Source: JAQBQB01 sp963846925
GTDB lineage: Bacteria > Gemmatimonadota > Gemmatimonadetes > Gemmatimonadales > Gemmatimonadaceae
Assembly (NCBI GenBank): GCA_963846925.1
Contig: CAWJXW010000006.1
Location: forward strand, 1 to 64,000
Length of the DNA stretch: 64,000 bases
Direction of reading: 5' to 3'
Shown here in pieces: positions 58,416 to 64,000 of the stretch. The stretch's first letter is position 1, and every line of letters starts with the position of its first letter. A program made the position numbers and the translations under genes. Under the pieces are notes generated by a model. It was given only the letters and a program-made list of their open reading frames with translations. It was not told the DNA's origin and ran no database searches.

Positions 58416-58492
58416 GGACCGGTGGACCGGTGGACCGGTGGACCGGTGGACCGGTGGACCGGTGGACCGGTGGACCGGTGGACCGGTGGACC
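58416..58492. repeat. Tandem repeat of GGACCGGT, about 9.6 copies
   Basis: 77 bases made of perfect 8-base units starting right after the stop codon of the Ser/Thr kinase gene and ending 49 bases before the next ATG. The unit contains the palindrome ACCGGT. A unit of 8 is not a multiple of 3, so copy-number change would shift any frame reading through it. Confidence 0.97.
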
Positions 58493-58541
58493 TGCAGCGG
58501 TTCACCGCACACCGCCGCCGCACCCCGCACTCGAGGTAGAG

Positions 58542-60044
58542 ATGGATCGTCGCACGTTCCTCGAAGCGTCCGCGTTCGCCGCAAGCGGCGTCGCTCTTCG
58601 CAATGCGTCCCCGCTCGCGAACTCGCTCGCCGGCGCGGCTCCCCTGCCCGCTGACGCGCCGATGATCGGCATCCAGGCCGGCGCGGTGTCGTTCGTCGAC
58701 GAAGGTGTGAACGCCGTCCTCGACAACTTCCAGCGGCTGGCCGAGGTGAACACGATCTTCCTCGCCACGTTCACGTACGGGCGCGGTATCGGCGGACGAC
58801 AGCCGCGAGGGAGCGCGCTCCCCGATCACGGCAAGCAGGAATACGACGACAACTTTCACGGCGGCAACTTCGCGACGCCGCACCCACAGTATTACCGCAA
58901 CACGAGCATTGCCCCCGAGAAGGCGCCGGACCATCCGAACTACGACGTGATCGCCGACGTCCTGCCCGCGGCGAAAAAGCGCGGGATGCGGGTGATTTGC
59001 TGGTTCGAGGACGTCATCGGGGCCAACGTGCCAGGATTCGATCAGGCGCGCGAGGTCACGCTCACGGGGGGGGGTCGCCCGTCGACATTCGCGTGCTCAC
59101 GCAATCCAAACACACGCCACTTCTGGCTCGGGATGGTCGAGGACTATCTCCGCTCCTACGACGTGGATGGCCTCATGTGGGGGAGCGAGCGGCAGGGACC
59201 GCTCGGCAACGCGATCGTCGCGAACCACGGTGGCGCCGGCGCCGGCGGCGGCATCGCGTGCTTCTGTCAGTACTGCGTGGCCGAGGCGAAGAAGCGAGGG
59301 GTCGACGTCGATCGCGCTCGCGAGGGATATCTGCAACTGGCCGCGTTCGTGAACGCCGGGCGCGAGGGGCGGCGACCCGCCGACGGGTCGTTCGTGACCT
59401 TCTGGCGGCTGTTGACGCGTTACCCCGAGATCATGGAATGGGAGCGTCTCTGGAACGACGCGCTCGAGGACACGTATCGGGACATGTACCACCTCGCCAA
59501 GTCGATCGCGCCGAATAAAGGAATGGGCTGGCACGTGTGGCACAACAACTCGTTCTCGCCCTTCTACCGCGCCGAGCAAGACTACGCGGCGTTCGCGAAA
59601 TATTCTGATTTTCTCAAGGTCGTGATCTACAACCTGTGCGGCGGCGAGCGGCTCGCGCAGTACGTCCGGAGCGTGCAGCGCTCGCTGTTCGCCGATCTGA
59701 CGCCGGAGCAGGTGCTCGAGCTGACCTACGATGTCATGCAGTACCACGACGTTCCGCTCGACCAGCTCGCGGCGGCCGGCCTGTCGCCCGAGTACGTGCT
59801 ACGCGAGACCCGCCGCGCCGTCGGCCAGGCGGGACCAACGATGAAGATCTGGCCGGGGATCGACATCGACATTCCGACGGCACCGACCAGCAAGAAGACG
59901 ACGCCGGACGACGTCTACCGCGCCGTGAAGGCCGCGTTCGATGGTGGCGCGCACGGAGTCCTCCTGTCGCGCAAGTACTCCGAGATGAGGCTCGCGAACC
60001 TGGGCGGAGCGGGAAAAGCGATTCGCGAGCAGGGAGGAAGGTAG
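58542..60044 (+). CDS. Tat-exported TIM-barrel-like protein, possibly glycoside-hydrolase-related
   Basis: 500 residues from ATG 58542, with GAGG about 8 bases upstream; an in-frame GTG inside the octamer array would add a repeat-encoded peptide and is unlikely. MDRRTFLEASAFAASGVALR is a twin-arginine signal. The rest resembles beta/alpha-barrel sugar enzymes: PMIGIQAGAVSFVDEGVNAV, AAKKRGMRVICWFEDVIG, LRSYDVDGLMWGSERQGPLG, CFCQYCVAEAKKRGVDVDRA, MGWHVWHNNSFSPFYRAEQD. Candidate acidic residues are Glu in CWFED and WGSER. No exact family is recognised. A run of nine G near 59066 does not disturb the frame. Confidence 0.75.
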   Translation: MDRRTFLEASAFAASGVALRNASPLANSLAGAAPLPADAPMIGIQAGAVSFVDEGVNAVLDNFQRLAEVNTIFLATFTYGRGIGGRQPRGSALPDHGKQEYDDNFHGGNFATPHPQYYRNTSIAPEKAPDHPNYDVIADVLPAAKKRGMRVICWFEDVIGANVPGFDQAREVTLTGGGRPSTFACSRNPNTRHFWLGMVEDYLRSYDVDGLMWGSERQGPLGNAIVANHGGAGAGGGIACFCQYCVAEAKKRGVDVDRAREGYLQLAAFVNAGREGRRPADGSFVTFWRLLTRYPEIMEWERLWNDALEDTYRDMYHLAKSIAPNKGMGWHVWHNNSFSPFYRAEQDYAAFAKYSDFLKVVIYNLCGGERLAQYVRSVQRSLFADLTPEQVLELTYDVMQYHDVPLDQLAAAGLSPEYVLRETRRAVGQAGPTMKIWPGIDIDIPTAPTSKKTTPDDVYRAVKAAFDGGAHGVLLSRKYSEMRLANLGGAGKAIREQGGR

Positions 60045-60072
60045 GAACTGCGGCGGAGCTCCGACGCTACGG

Positions 60073-60840
60073 TTATCGAACCCGTCTGAACGCGTAGTGG
60101 TCCTCCCAATCGTACGCGATCAATTCGAATTTCTGCCCCGTCGCCTCGAGGTACTCTGCGAACGCCTTTGGCTCGTGAAGCGGCGCGCTCATGTCGTCGA
60201 ACAGGATCACGGTTCCGGGCCGGATGAACGATTCGAGCGCCGTCAGTACGTCTCTCGTCGAGGAGTACAGGTCGCAATCGACGTGAACGACGAGCTGGTC
60301 ATGCGCCGGAAACGTGAACTGCGGAAGCGTGTCGCTAAACCATCCTTTGACGAACGAGACACGAGGGTCGGTTATCGCCGGGAGTTGACCCTCGAGCGAA
60401 AGCTCACCCTTCACCACACCGGTCCTGTGATCGAAGTCTTCCGGCATCCCCTCGAACGAATCGAAACCGATGAACCGGGCCTGGGGATGGGAGACGAGGC
60501 GGCTCCATTCCTGGATCGAGGCGCCCATGTAGACGCCGAATTCCAGATAGAGGATCGGCGACGACCCGAGCGACGCGACGACGTGGCGGAAGAGCGCTCG
60601 CCGGTCGCGGACTTCAGTGCCTCCGCTGAAGCCATGCTGTCTGAGCCATGCGCCAAGGTGCAGGAAGTTCGCCGCACCTTCGGCGACATCGGCCACGCCG
60701 GGCATCGTCCGCCCCAGGCGCGTCAGGAATCGTTTGAGGCGCGGTCGGTTCGGGGTGGCGAGATGGTCGAGAATGACGCTGTCGTGCGAGACCGGACCTT
60801 CCTCCGGCCGGACCGCTTGGGGATTGATGCCCGTGCCCAT
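60073..60840 (-). CDS. TylF/MycF-like SAM-dependent methyltransferase
   Basis: 255 residues. SAM-binding motif YLEFGVYMGASIQEWSRLV (~95-113), then FIGFDSFEGMPEDFDHRTGV, SFVKGWFSDTLPQFTFPAHD, LVVHVDCDLYSSTRDVLTAL with the metal-binding Asp pair, and GTVILFDDMSAPLHEPKAFA. These are the macrocin-O-methyltransferase (TylF) family signatures, which in sugar or glycan pathways O-methylate hydroxyls with Mg2+. Here it stands alone, so the acceptor is unknown; a surface-glycan sugar is plausible. The 210 bases upstream (60841-61050) show no gene. Confidence 0.88.
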   Translation of the reverse strand: MGTGINPQAVRPEEGPVSHDSVILDHLATPNRPRLKRFLTRLGRTMPGVADVAEGAANFLHLGAWLRQHGFSGGTEVRDRRALFRHVVASLGSSPILYLEFGVYMGASIQEWSRLVSHPQARFIGFDSFEGMPEDFDHRTGVVKGELSLEGQLPAITDPRVSFVKGWFSDTLPQFTFPAHDQLVVHVDCDLYSSTRDVLTALESFIRPGTVILFDDMSAPLHEPKAFAEYLEATGQKFELIAYDWEDHYAFRRVR

Positions 60841-61050
60841 TTTCCCCCCGGGACGTTGACGCGCTTAGAGATCCTGAACGTTCCATTTCAAACGTGGGTT
60901 CCCAGGTGGCTCGCCGCAATTGGAGGGCCATCGCCTCGCGTGTCAATAGAAGCAGGAGCGATTTGGCATGAGCGATAGTGCCAGACCCGCAACTGTGTGA
61001 CCCACGACTGACTGATCTTGTGAGGCCGGCCCGGAGTGGACCTACGGACC

Positions 61051-61077
61051 AAAAAAAGGCGCCCGCGATGGGGCGCC
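61051..61077 (-). terminator. Rho-independent terminator of the tRNA array
   Basis: Minus strand: GGCGCCC-CATCGC-GGGCGCC (7-bp stem, 61077-61058) followed by seven T (61057-61051). It lies about 60 bases past the 3' end of tRNA-Thr, the last tRNA of the array. Confidence 0.88.
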
Positions 61078-61079
61078 CT

Positions 61080-61124
61080 CAGAGCCGGCGGTCGGGATTA
61101 CTCGTCGGTTCCAATCCCGACCGC
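61080..61124. repeat. Partial copy of the tRNA-Thr 3' end with a 12-bp inverted repeat
   Basis: 61080-61099 repeats 61137-61156 (CAGAGCC-x-GCGGTCGGGATT, 19 of 20 identical), that is the acceptor and T-arm end of tRNA-Thr. In the copy, GCGGTCGGGATT (61088-61099) pairs with AATCCCGACCGC (61113-61124). It could be a relic of a deleted tRNA gene or an old integration site. Confidence 0.6.
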
Positions 61125-61139
61125 AGAACTGAATCTCAG

Positions 61140-61211
61140 AGCCAGCGGTCGGGATTGAACCGACGACCGCTCGATTACGAATCGAGTGCTCTACCACTGA
61201 GCTACGCTGGC
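61140..61211 (-). tRNA. tRNA-Thr(CGT)
   Basis: 72 bases. Acceptor GCCAGCG/CGCTGGC, anticodon arm CTCGA-TTCGTAA-TCGAG (anticodon CGT), T arm GGTTCAATCCC. Last of seven tRNAs read on the minus strand. No encoded CCA. Confidence 0.95.
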
Positions 61212-61256
61212 GATGCTGCTGTCTACCAGTCCCGACCTTACGACGACCATGGTACA

Positions 61257-61338
61257 TGCCCTGGCACGGACTCGAACCGTGACGCCTTGCGGCACCACCC
61301 CCTCAAGATGGCGTGTCTACCAATTTCACCACCAGGGC
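61257..61338 (-). tRNA. tRNA-Leu(GAG)
   Basis: 82 bases with a class-II variable arm (GGTGCCGCAAGGCGTC region). Acceptor GCCCTGG/CCAGGGC, anticodon arm CCATC-TTGAGGG-GGTGG (anticodon GAG), T arm GGTTCGAGTCC, discriminator A as expected for Leu. Confidence 0.94.
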
Positions 61339-61423
61339 CCTTCGCTGCTGCGACCTGCAACCAACGATCAGCTATCAGAGAATCGGAATTCCAATTCCAA
61401 CCTTCGCCTTTAGCTGTCCAACA

Positions 61424-61498
61424 CGGGAGCGACGGGGCTCGAACCCGCGACCTCTCGAGTGACAGTCGAGTGCTCTAACCAAACTGAGCTACGCCCCC
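61424..61498 (-). tRNA. tRNA-Asp(GTC)
   Basis: 75 bases. Acceptor GGGGGCG/CGCTCCC with one G-U pair, anticodon arm CTCGA-CTGTCAC-TCGAG (anticodon GTC), T arm GGTTCGAGCCC, discriminator G. Confidence 0.95.
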
Positions 61499-61528
61499 AT
61501 TACCACACCTGCCTACACCGCGGCCCGA

Positions 61529-61600
61529 TAGCCCGTAGGGGAATCGAACCCCTCTCTGCACCGTGAAAGGGTGCCGTCCTAACCGATAGACGAACGGGCC
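61529..61600 (-). tRNA. tRNA-Glu(TTC)
   Basis: 72 bases. Acceptor GGCCCGT/ACGGGCT with a terminal G-U, anticodon arm GCACC-CTTTCAC-GGTGC (anticodon TTC), T arm GGTTCGATTCC, discriminator A. Confidence 0.94.
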
Positions 61601-61648
61601 AGGTCGACCACGACGACTCCAACCTGATCCAGCACTCACTACAACAAA

Positions 61649-61721
61649 TAGCGGTAACGGGATTCGAACCCGTGTTTGGGCCTTGAGAGGGCCCCGTCCT
61701 AGTCCCCTAGACGATACCGCC
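61649..61721 (-). tRNA. tRNA-Glu(CTC)
   Basis: 73 bases. Acceptor GGCGGTA/TACCGCT, anticodon arm GGGCC-CTCTCAA-GGCCC (anticodon CTC), T arm GGTTCGAATCC, discriminator A. Confidence 0.94.
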
Positions 61722-61829
61722 GCACGTGGGACCTTTGCCGTCACTGCCGCCGTCAACTGTCGCTGCCGCCTGCCGCCTCCAGTCTCCCCACACACACTTC
61801 ACGCAATCAATGCATGCCCTGCGCTCTCA

Positions 61830-61902
61830 CAGGCCGGGAGGGACTTGAACCCCCAACCGCTGGTTTTGGAGACCAGTGCTCTACCAGTTGAGCTACCGAC
61901 CT
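61830..61902 (-). tRNA. tRNA-Trp(CCA)
   Basis: 73 bases. Acceptor AGGTCGG/CCGGCCT, anticodon arm CTGGT-CTCCAAA-ACCAG (anticodon CCA), T arm GGTTCAAGTCC, discriminator G. Confidence 0.95.
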
Positions 61903-61945
61903 AAACCATCAATTCCGCGCCGCCTCACTTCGGCGACCGCCGCAG

Positions 61946-62020
61946 GGTGACTGACGGGAATTGAACCCGCAACCCCCGGAGCCACAGTCCGGTGCTCTAA
62001 CCGATTGAGCTACAGTCACC
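61946..62020 (-). tRNA. tRNA-His(GTG)
   Basis: 75 bases including the extra 5' G (G-1) opposite C73, the histidine identity element. Acceptor GTGACTG/CAGTCAC, anticodon arm CCGGA-CTGTGGC-TCCGG (anticodon GTG). First tRNA of the array in the direction of transcription. Confidence 0.95.
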
Positions 62021-62099
62021 ATCGAAACTGCCGCAGTCATAACGACTCTACCGCAATCTCACAGTCTAATCCGCGCTCGGGCGACGATCAATCTTGAGA

Positions 62100-62155
62100 G
62101 GTCTCTGGTCTCAGGTCTCCGGGAAACGCGAGATTTTCTCCGGTGACCAGAGACC
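62100..62155. repeat. Inverted repeat downstream of efp
   Basis: GGTCTCTGGTC (62100-62110) and its exact complement GACCAGAGACC (62145-62155) enclose 34 bases that contain further shorter GGTCTCC/GGTGACC copies. It lies between efp and the tRNA array. It may be a terminator-like hairpin or a dispersed repeat; no T-run follows on the minus strand. Confidence 0.6.
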
Positions 62156-62213
62156 GGTGACCTGTGACCAACAGACTACCTCTGCACAACCCCACCCGAT
62201 TACGGCCACGTCC

Positions 62214-62777
62214 TTATTTCGCCCGTTCCTGATACTCACCCGTGCTCGGATTCACCTTCACCTTGTCCCCCGTGCCCACGAACTCCGGCACGTTGATCGT
62301 CACGCCGTTCTCCAGCTTGGCCGGCTTCGTCGAGGCCGTCTTCGTCGCCGTCTTCATCACGGGCGCCGTGTCCACGACCTCCAGCACGAGCGAGTTCGGC
62401 AGCTTGATGCCCACCGGGCGGCCGTCGTAGTACTCGGCCTGAATCTTCATGTTCGGCTGCATCCACTGCGCGTTGTCGCCGAGCGTCTCCTCGTCCATCT
62501 CCAGCTGGTCGTAGTTCTCCGTGTTCATGAAGTGATACGTGTCGCCGCCCTGGTACAGGAACTCCAGGTCGTGCGTTTCCATCGACGCCGGGTCGATCGA
62601 ATCCGCCGCGCGGAATCGGTGCTCGAAGCTCGAACCCGTGCGAAGGTTCTTGAGCTTGGCCTGCACCATCGCGCGAAGGTTGCCCGGGGTATGATGGCGG
62701 AACTCTATGACGCGGCACGGGTCGCCCTCGAACACGAGGACCATTCCGCGCCGGATTTGGGTAGCCGGAATTGCCAT
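62214..62777 (-). CDS. efp: Elongation factor P
   Basis: 187 residues with the three-domain EF-P fold: MAIPATQIRRGMVLVFEGDP (domain I, KOW-like), TPGNLRAMVQAKLKNLRTGS (tip loop and following strand), NTENYDQLEMDEETLGDNAQ (domain II), and the C-terminal OB domain LPNSLVLEVVDTAPV...GTGDKVKVNPSTGEYQERAK with the EF-P signature. EF-P enters the ribosome E site and relieves stalling at polyproline. At the position of E. coli Lys34 this protein has Asn33 (PGNLR), so the usual beta-lysylation (EpmA) cannot take place there; Arg35 is close by. Single gene ahead of the tRNA array. Confidence 0.96.
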   Translation of the reverse strand: MAIPATQIRRGMVLVFEGDPCRVIEFRHHTPGNLRAMVQAKLKNLRTGSSFEHRFRAADSIDPASMETHDLEFLYQGGDTYHFMNTENYDQLEMDEETLGDNAQWMQPNMKIQAEYYDGRPVGIKLPNSLVLEVVDTAPVMKTATKTASTKPAKLENGVTINVPEFVGTGDKVKVNPSTGEYQERAK

Positions 62778-62873
62778 AAACCGTTCACTCTTTGAAAACT
62801 GGGGTCTAAACGCAGACAGCCGTTAAGCTTATCGTATCAGGCGCCGCCAGTCAACGACCGCCCTGATCGCCCC

Positions 62874-63656
62874 TTATTTCTGGCCCCGGGCGGCGAGAAT
62901 CGGCTCCAGACCTCGCCAGACGTTGGCCGCGACGATCCGTTCCCCGGCGTTGTTCGGGTGGACTCCGTCGCCCTGGTTGAGGCCGCGGTGACCAGCCACG
63001 CCGTCCAGGAGGAATGGCAGCAAGGTTACGCCCTTTTCACGCGCCACCGCAGGGTAGACCGCGTGAAACGCCGATGTGTACTTGGCGCCGAGGTTGGGAA
63101 GCGCTTCCATCTGGATGAGAACGATCGTGGCCTCAGGCCGCGTGGCTTTGACGCGATCCAGCGTCGTCTCGAGGTTCGTTTTGAGTGTGGATGCCGGAAT
63201 CCCGCGCAGCCCGTCGTTGGCCCCGGTCTCCACGACGAACACGTCGAAGGCGCCTCGGAGTAGCCAGTTGAGTCGGTCCACCAGACCGGACGAGGTCTCG
63301 CCGCTGACGCCCGCGTTCACCACCTGAAACGGCAGTCCGGCCGCGTCGATCTTCCGTTGAATCAGCATTGGATAGGCGCTGTCGGGCTCGAGTCCGAGCC
63401 CTGCCGTGATGCTGGTTCCCGCAAACACGATCGTCGAGCGCGCGGCCGACGCCTGCGCGCCGGCGGACGTGTCCGACGTGCTGCGCAACTGCGTGGCTCT
63501 AGATTCCGTAGGAGTTGTTGAGTCGGATCGGCCAACTGCCGAGCCGGTTTGCGTTCGTCCGCTGCCGCACGCCACCAGAAGGGCAAGCACGGCCGGCCCG
63601 GCCGTGCCCAAGGACAGCCGGCGAGCTCTGCGACAGAACTCTGTCTGCCCCTTCAT
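62874..63656 (-). CDS. SGNH-hydrolase lipoprotein, TesA/arylesterase-like
   Basis: 260 residues from ATG 63656 (MKGQTEFCRRARRLSLGTAG); a GTG at 63671 is an alternative. Lipoprotein signal ending LLVACGS, then a Ser/Thr-rich linker to ~75. SGNH blocks: IVFAGTSITAGLGL (block I is GTS in place of the usual GDS), FQVVNAGVSGETSSG (Gly block), FVVETGANDGLRGI (Asn block) and DGVHPNNAGERIVA (Asp-x-x-His). It hydrolyses acyl esters or thioesters in the envelope. It is divergent from the LolD/YbbA-type ATPase gene, the same arrangement as tesA-ybbA in proteobacteria. Confidence 0.88.
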   Translation of the reverse strand: MKGQTEFCRRARRLSLGTAGPAVLALLVACGSGRTQTGSAVGRSDSTTPTESRATQLRSTSDTSAGAQASAARSTIVFAGTSITAGLGLEPDSAYPMLIQRKIDAAGLPFQVVNAGVSGETSSGLVDRLNWLLRGAFDVFVVETGANDGLRGIPASTLKTNLETTLDRVKATRPEATIVLIQMEALPNLGAKYTSAFHAVYPAVAREKGVTLLPFLLDGVAGHRGLNQGDGVHPNNAGERIVAANVWRGLEPILAARGQK

Positions 63657-63676
63657 TCCGCCTGACCTCACGCGAC

Positions 63677-64000
63677 ATGCTCCTTGCCCGGGACCTCACC
63701 AAAGAATATCGCAGCGGCGACAACAAGTTGGCCGTGCTGCGCGACGTCTCGTTCAGCATCCCGCAGGGCTCCTTTGTCGCCATCGTCGGGCCTTCGGGAA
63801 GCGGCAAGACGACGCTGCTCGGTCTGCTCGCCGGCCTTGATACACCGACGCGTGGTCAGGTGCTCCTCGACAACGCCGATCTGACGGCCCTCAGTGAGGA
63901 CCAGCGCGCCAAGCTCCGCGGGGAAAAAGTCGGGTTCGTCTTTCAGAGCTTCCAGCTCATTCCCACGCTCACCGCGCTCGAGAACGTGCAAGTACCGCTC
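63677..64000 (+). CDS. LolD/YbbA-type ABC transporter ATP-binding protein, cut by the window end
   Basis: ATG 63677, open to the last base; 108 codons are visible. MLLARDLTKEYRSGDNKLAV then LRDVSFSIPQGSFVAIVGPS with Walker A GPSGSGKTT, and the Q-loop VFQSFQLIPTLTALENVQVP typical of the MacB/LolD subfamily. The signature and Walker B lie beyond the window. In the YbbA arrangement it works with a MacB-like permease encoded next, and divergent TesA. It could supply an ATPase for such permeases. Confidence 0.93.
   Translation, partial: MLLARDLTKEYRSGDNKLAVLRDVSFSIPQGSFVAIVGPSGSGKTTLLGLLAGLDTPTRGQVLLDNADLTALSEDQRAKLRGEKVGFVFQSFQLIPTLTALENVQVPL

Noticed and set aside
58416..58492. Possible CRISPR array
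   Set aside because: Units are 8 bases without spacers, so this is a simple tandem repeat; no cas genes are present.
58422..58541. N-terminal extension of the Tat protein through the octamer repeats
   Set aside because: It would put a repeat-encoded peptide before a textbook twin-arginine signal; ATG 58542 with GAGG upstream is the better start.

Overview
The window looks like a piece of chromosome from a high-GC, Gram-negative-type soil bacterium, most likely a member of Gemmatimonadota (an acidobacterium is the main alternative). The grounds are: three very large ADOP-type MacB/FtsX permeases without a partner ATPase, two of them coupled to PadR regulators; TonB-dependent and other outer-membrane barrels; secreted DUF4331, DUF4440 and vanadium-haloperoxidase-like proteins; and an EF-P with a non-lysine tip loop. 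This is inference from gene content; there is no rRNA here.

Layout. 0.25-2.7 kb: a badly frameshifted outer-membrane receptor. 2.7-5 kb: META-domain lipoprotein, flavin-dependent (luciferase-like) oxidoreductase and a Uma2 nuclease-like gene. 5-10 kb: PadR + ADOP permease, then an ABC-F protein. 10-20.6 kb: esterase, barrel protein, second ADOP permease, DUF4331 protein, tRNA-Gly, DUF4440, VOC, vanadium haloperoxidase/PAP2 protein and small membrane proteins. 20.7-38 kb: a potassium island with kdpE, a sensor kinase, secF, two small membrane ORFs, kdpFABC, an outer-membrane porin, kup, a CPA1 Na+/H+ antiporter and the KdpD sensor half. 38-40.7 kb: BtuB-like receptor and TauE/SafE permease. 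41-52 kb: an envelope phosphate-chemistry cluster (phosphoesterase, DUF4956 membrane protein, SdiA-regulated-like lipoprotein, two tandem kinase-like/outer-membrane-barrel fusions, two secreted metallophosphoesterases). 52-55.2 kb: a third ADOP permease + PadR flanked by direct repeats. 55-61 kb: Tat-exported PLP enzyme, Ser/Thr kinase, Tat-exported TIM-barrel-like protein, TylF-type methyltransferase. 61-62 kb: seven tRNA genes. 62-64 kb: efp, then a tesA-like lipoprotein esterase divergent from a LolD/YbbA-type ATPase cut by the window end.

How genes work together. KdpFABC (high affinity) and Kup (low affinity) import K+, the porin would let K+ or solutes cross the outer membrane, and the antiporter balances Na+/H+. 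The usual KdpD is split: the intact histidine kinase sits with KdpE, while the KdpD/Usp input domains are 14 kb away on a protein whose kinase domain has lost its catalytic residues. In the 41-52 kb cluster, two paralogous barrel proteins with a kinase-like N-terminal half are followed by two paralogous metallophosphoesterases. I consider this the best candidate for a little-described system.

Caveat. At least fourteen otherwise well conserved genes (kdpE, kdpA, kdpB, kup, secF and others) contain one or more single-base frame changes. The simplest reading is uncorrected indels in the assembly, not decay. For these genes I give the span of the whole gene and name the approximate breakpoints.
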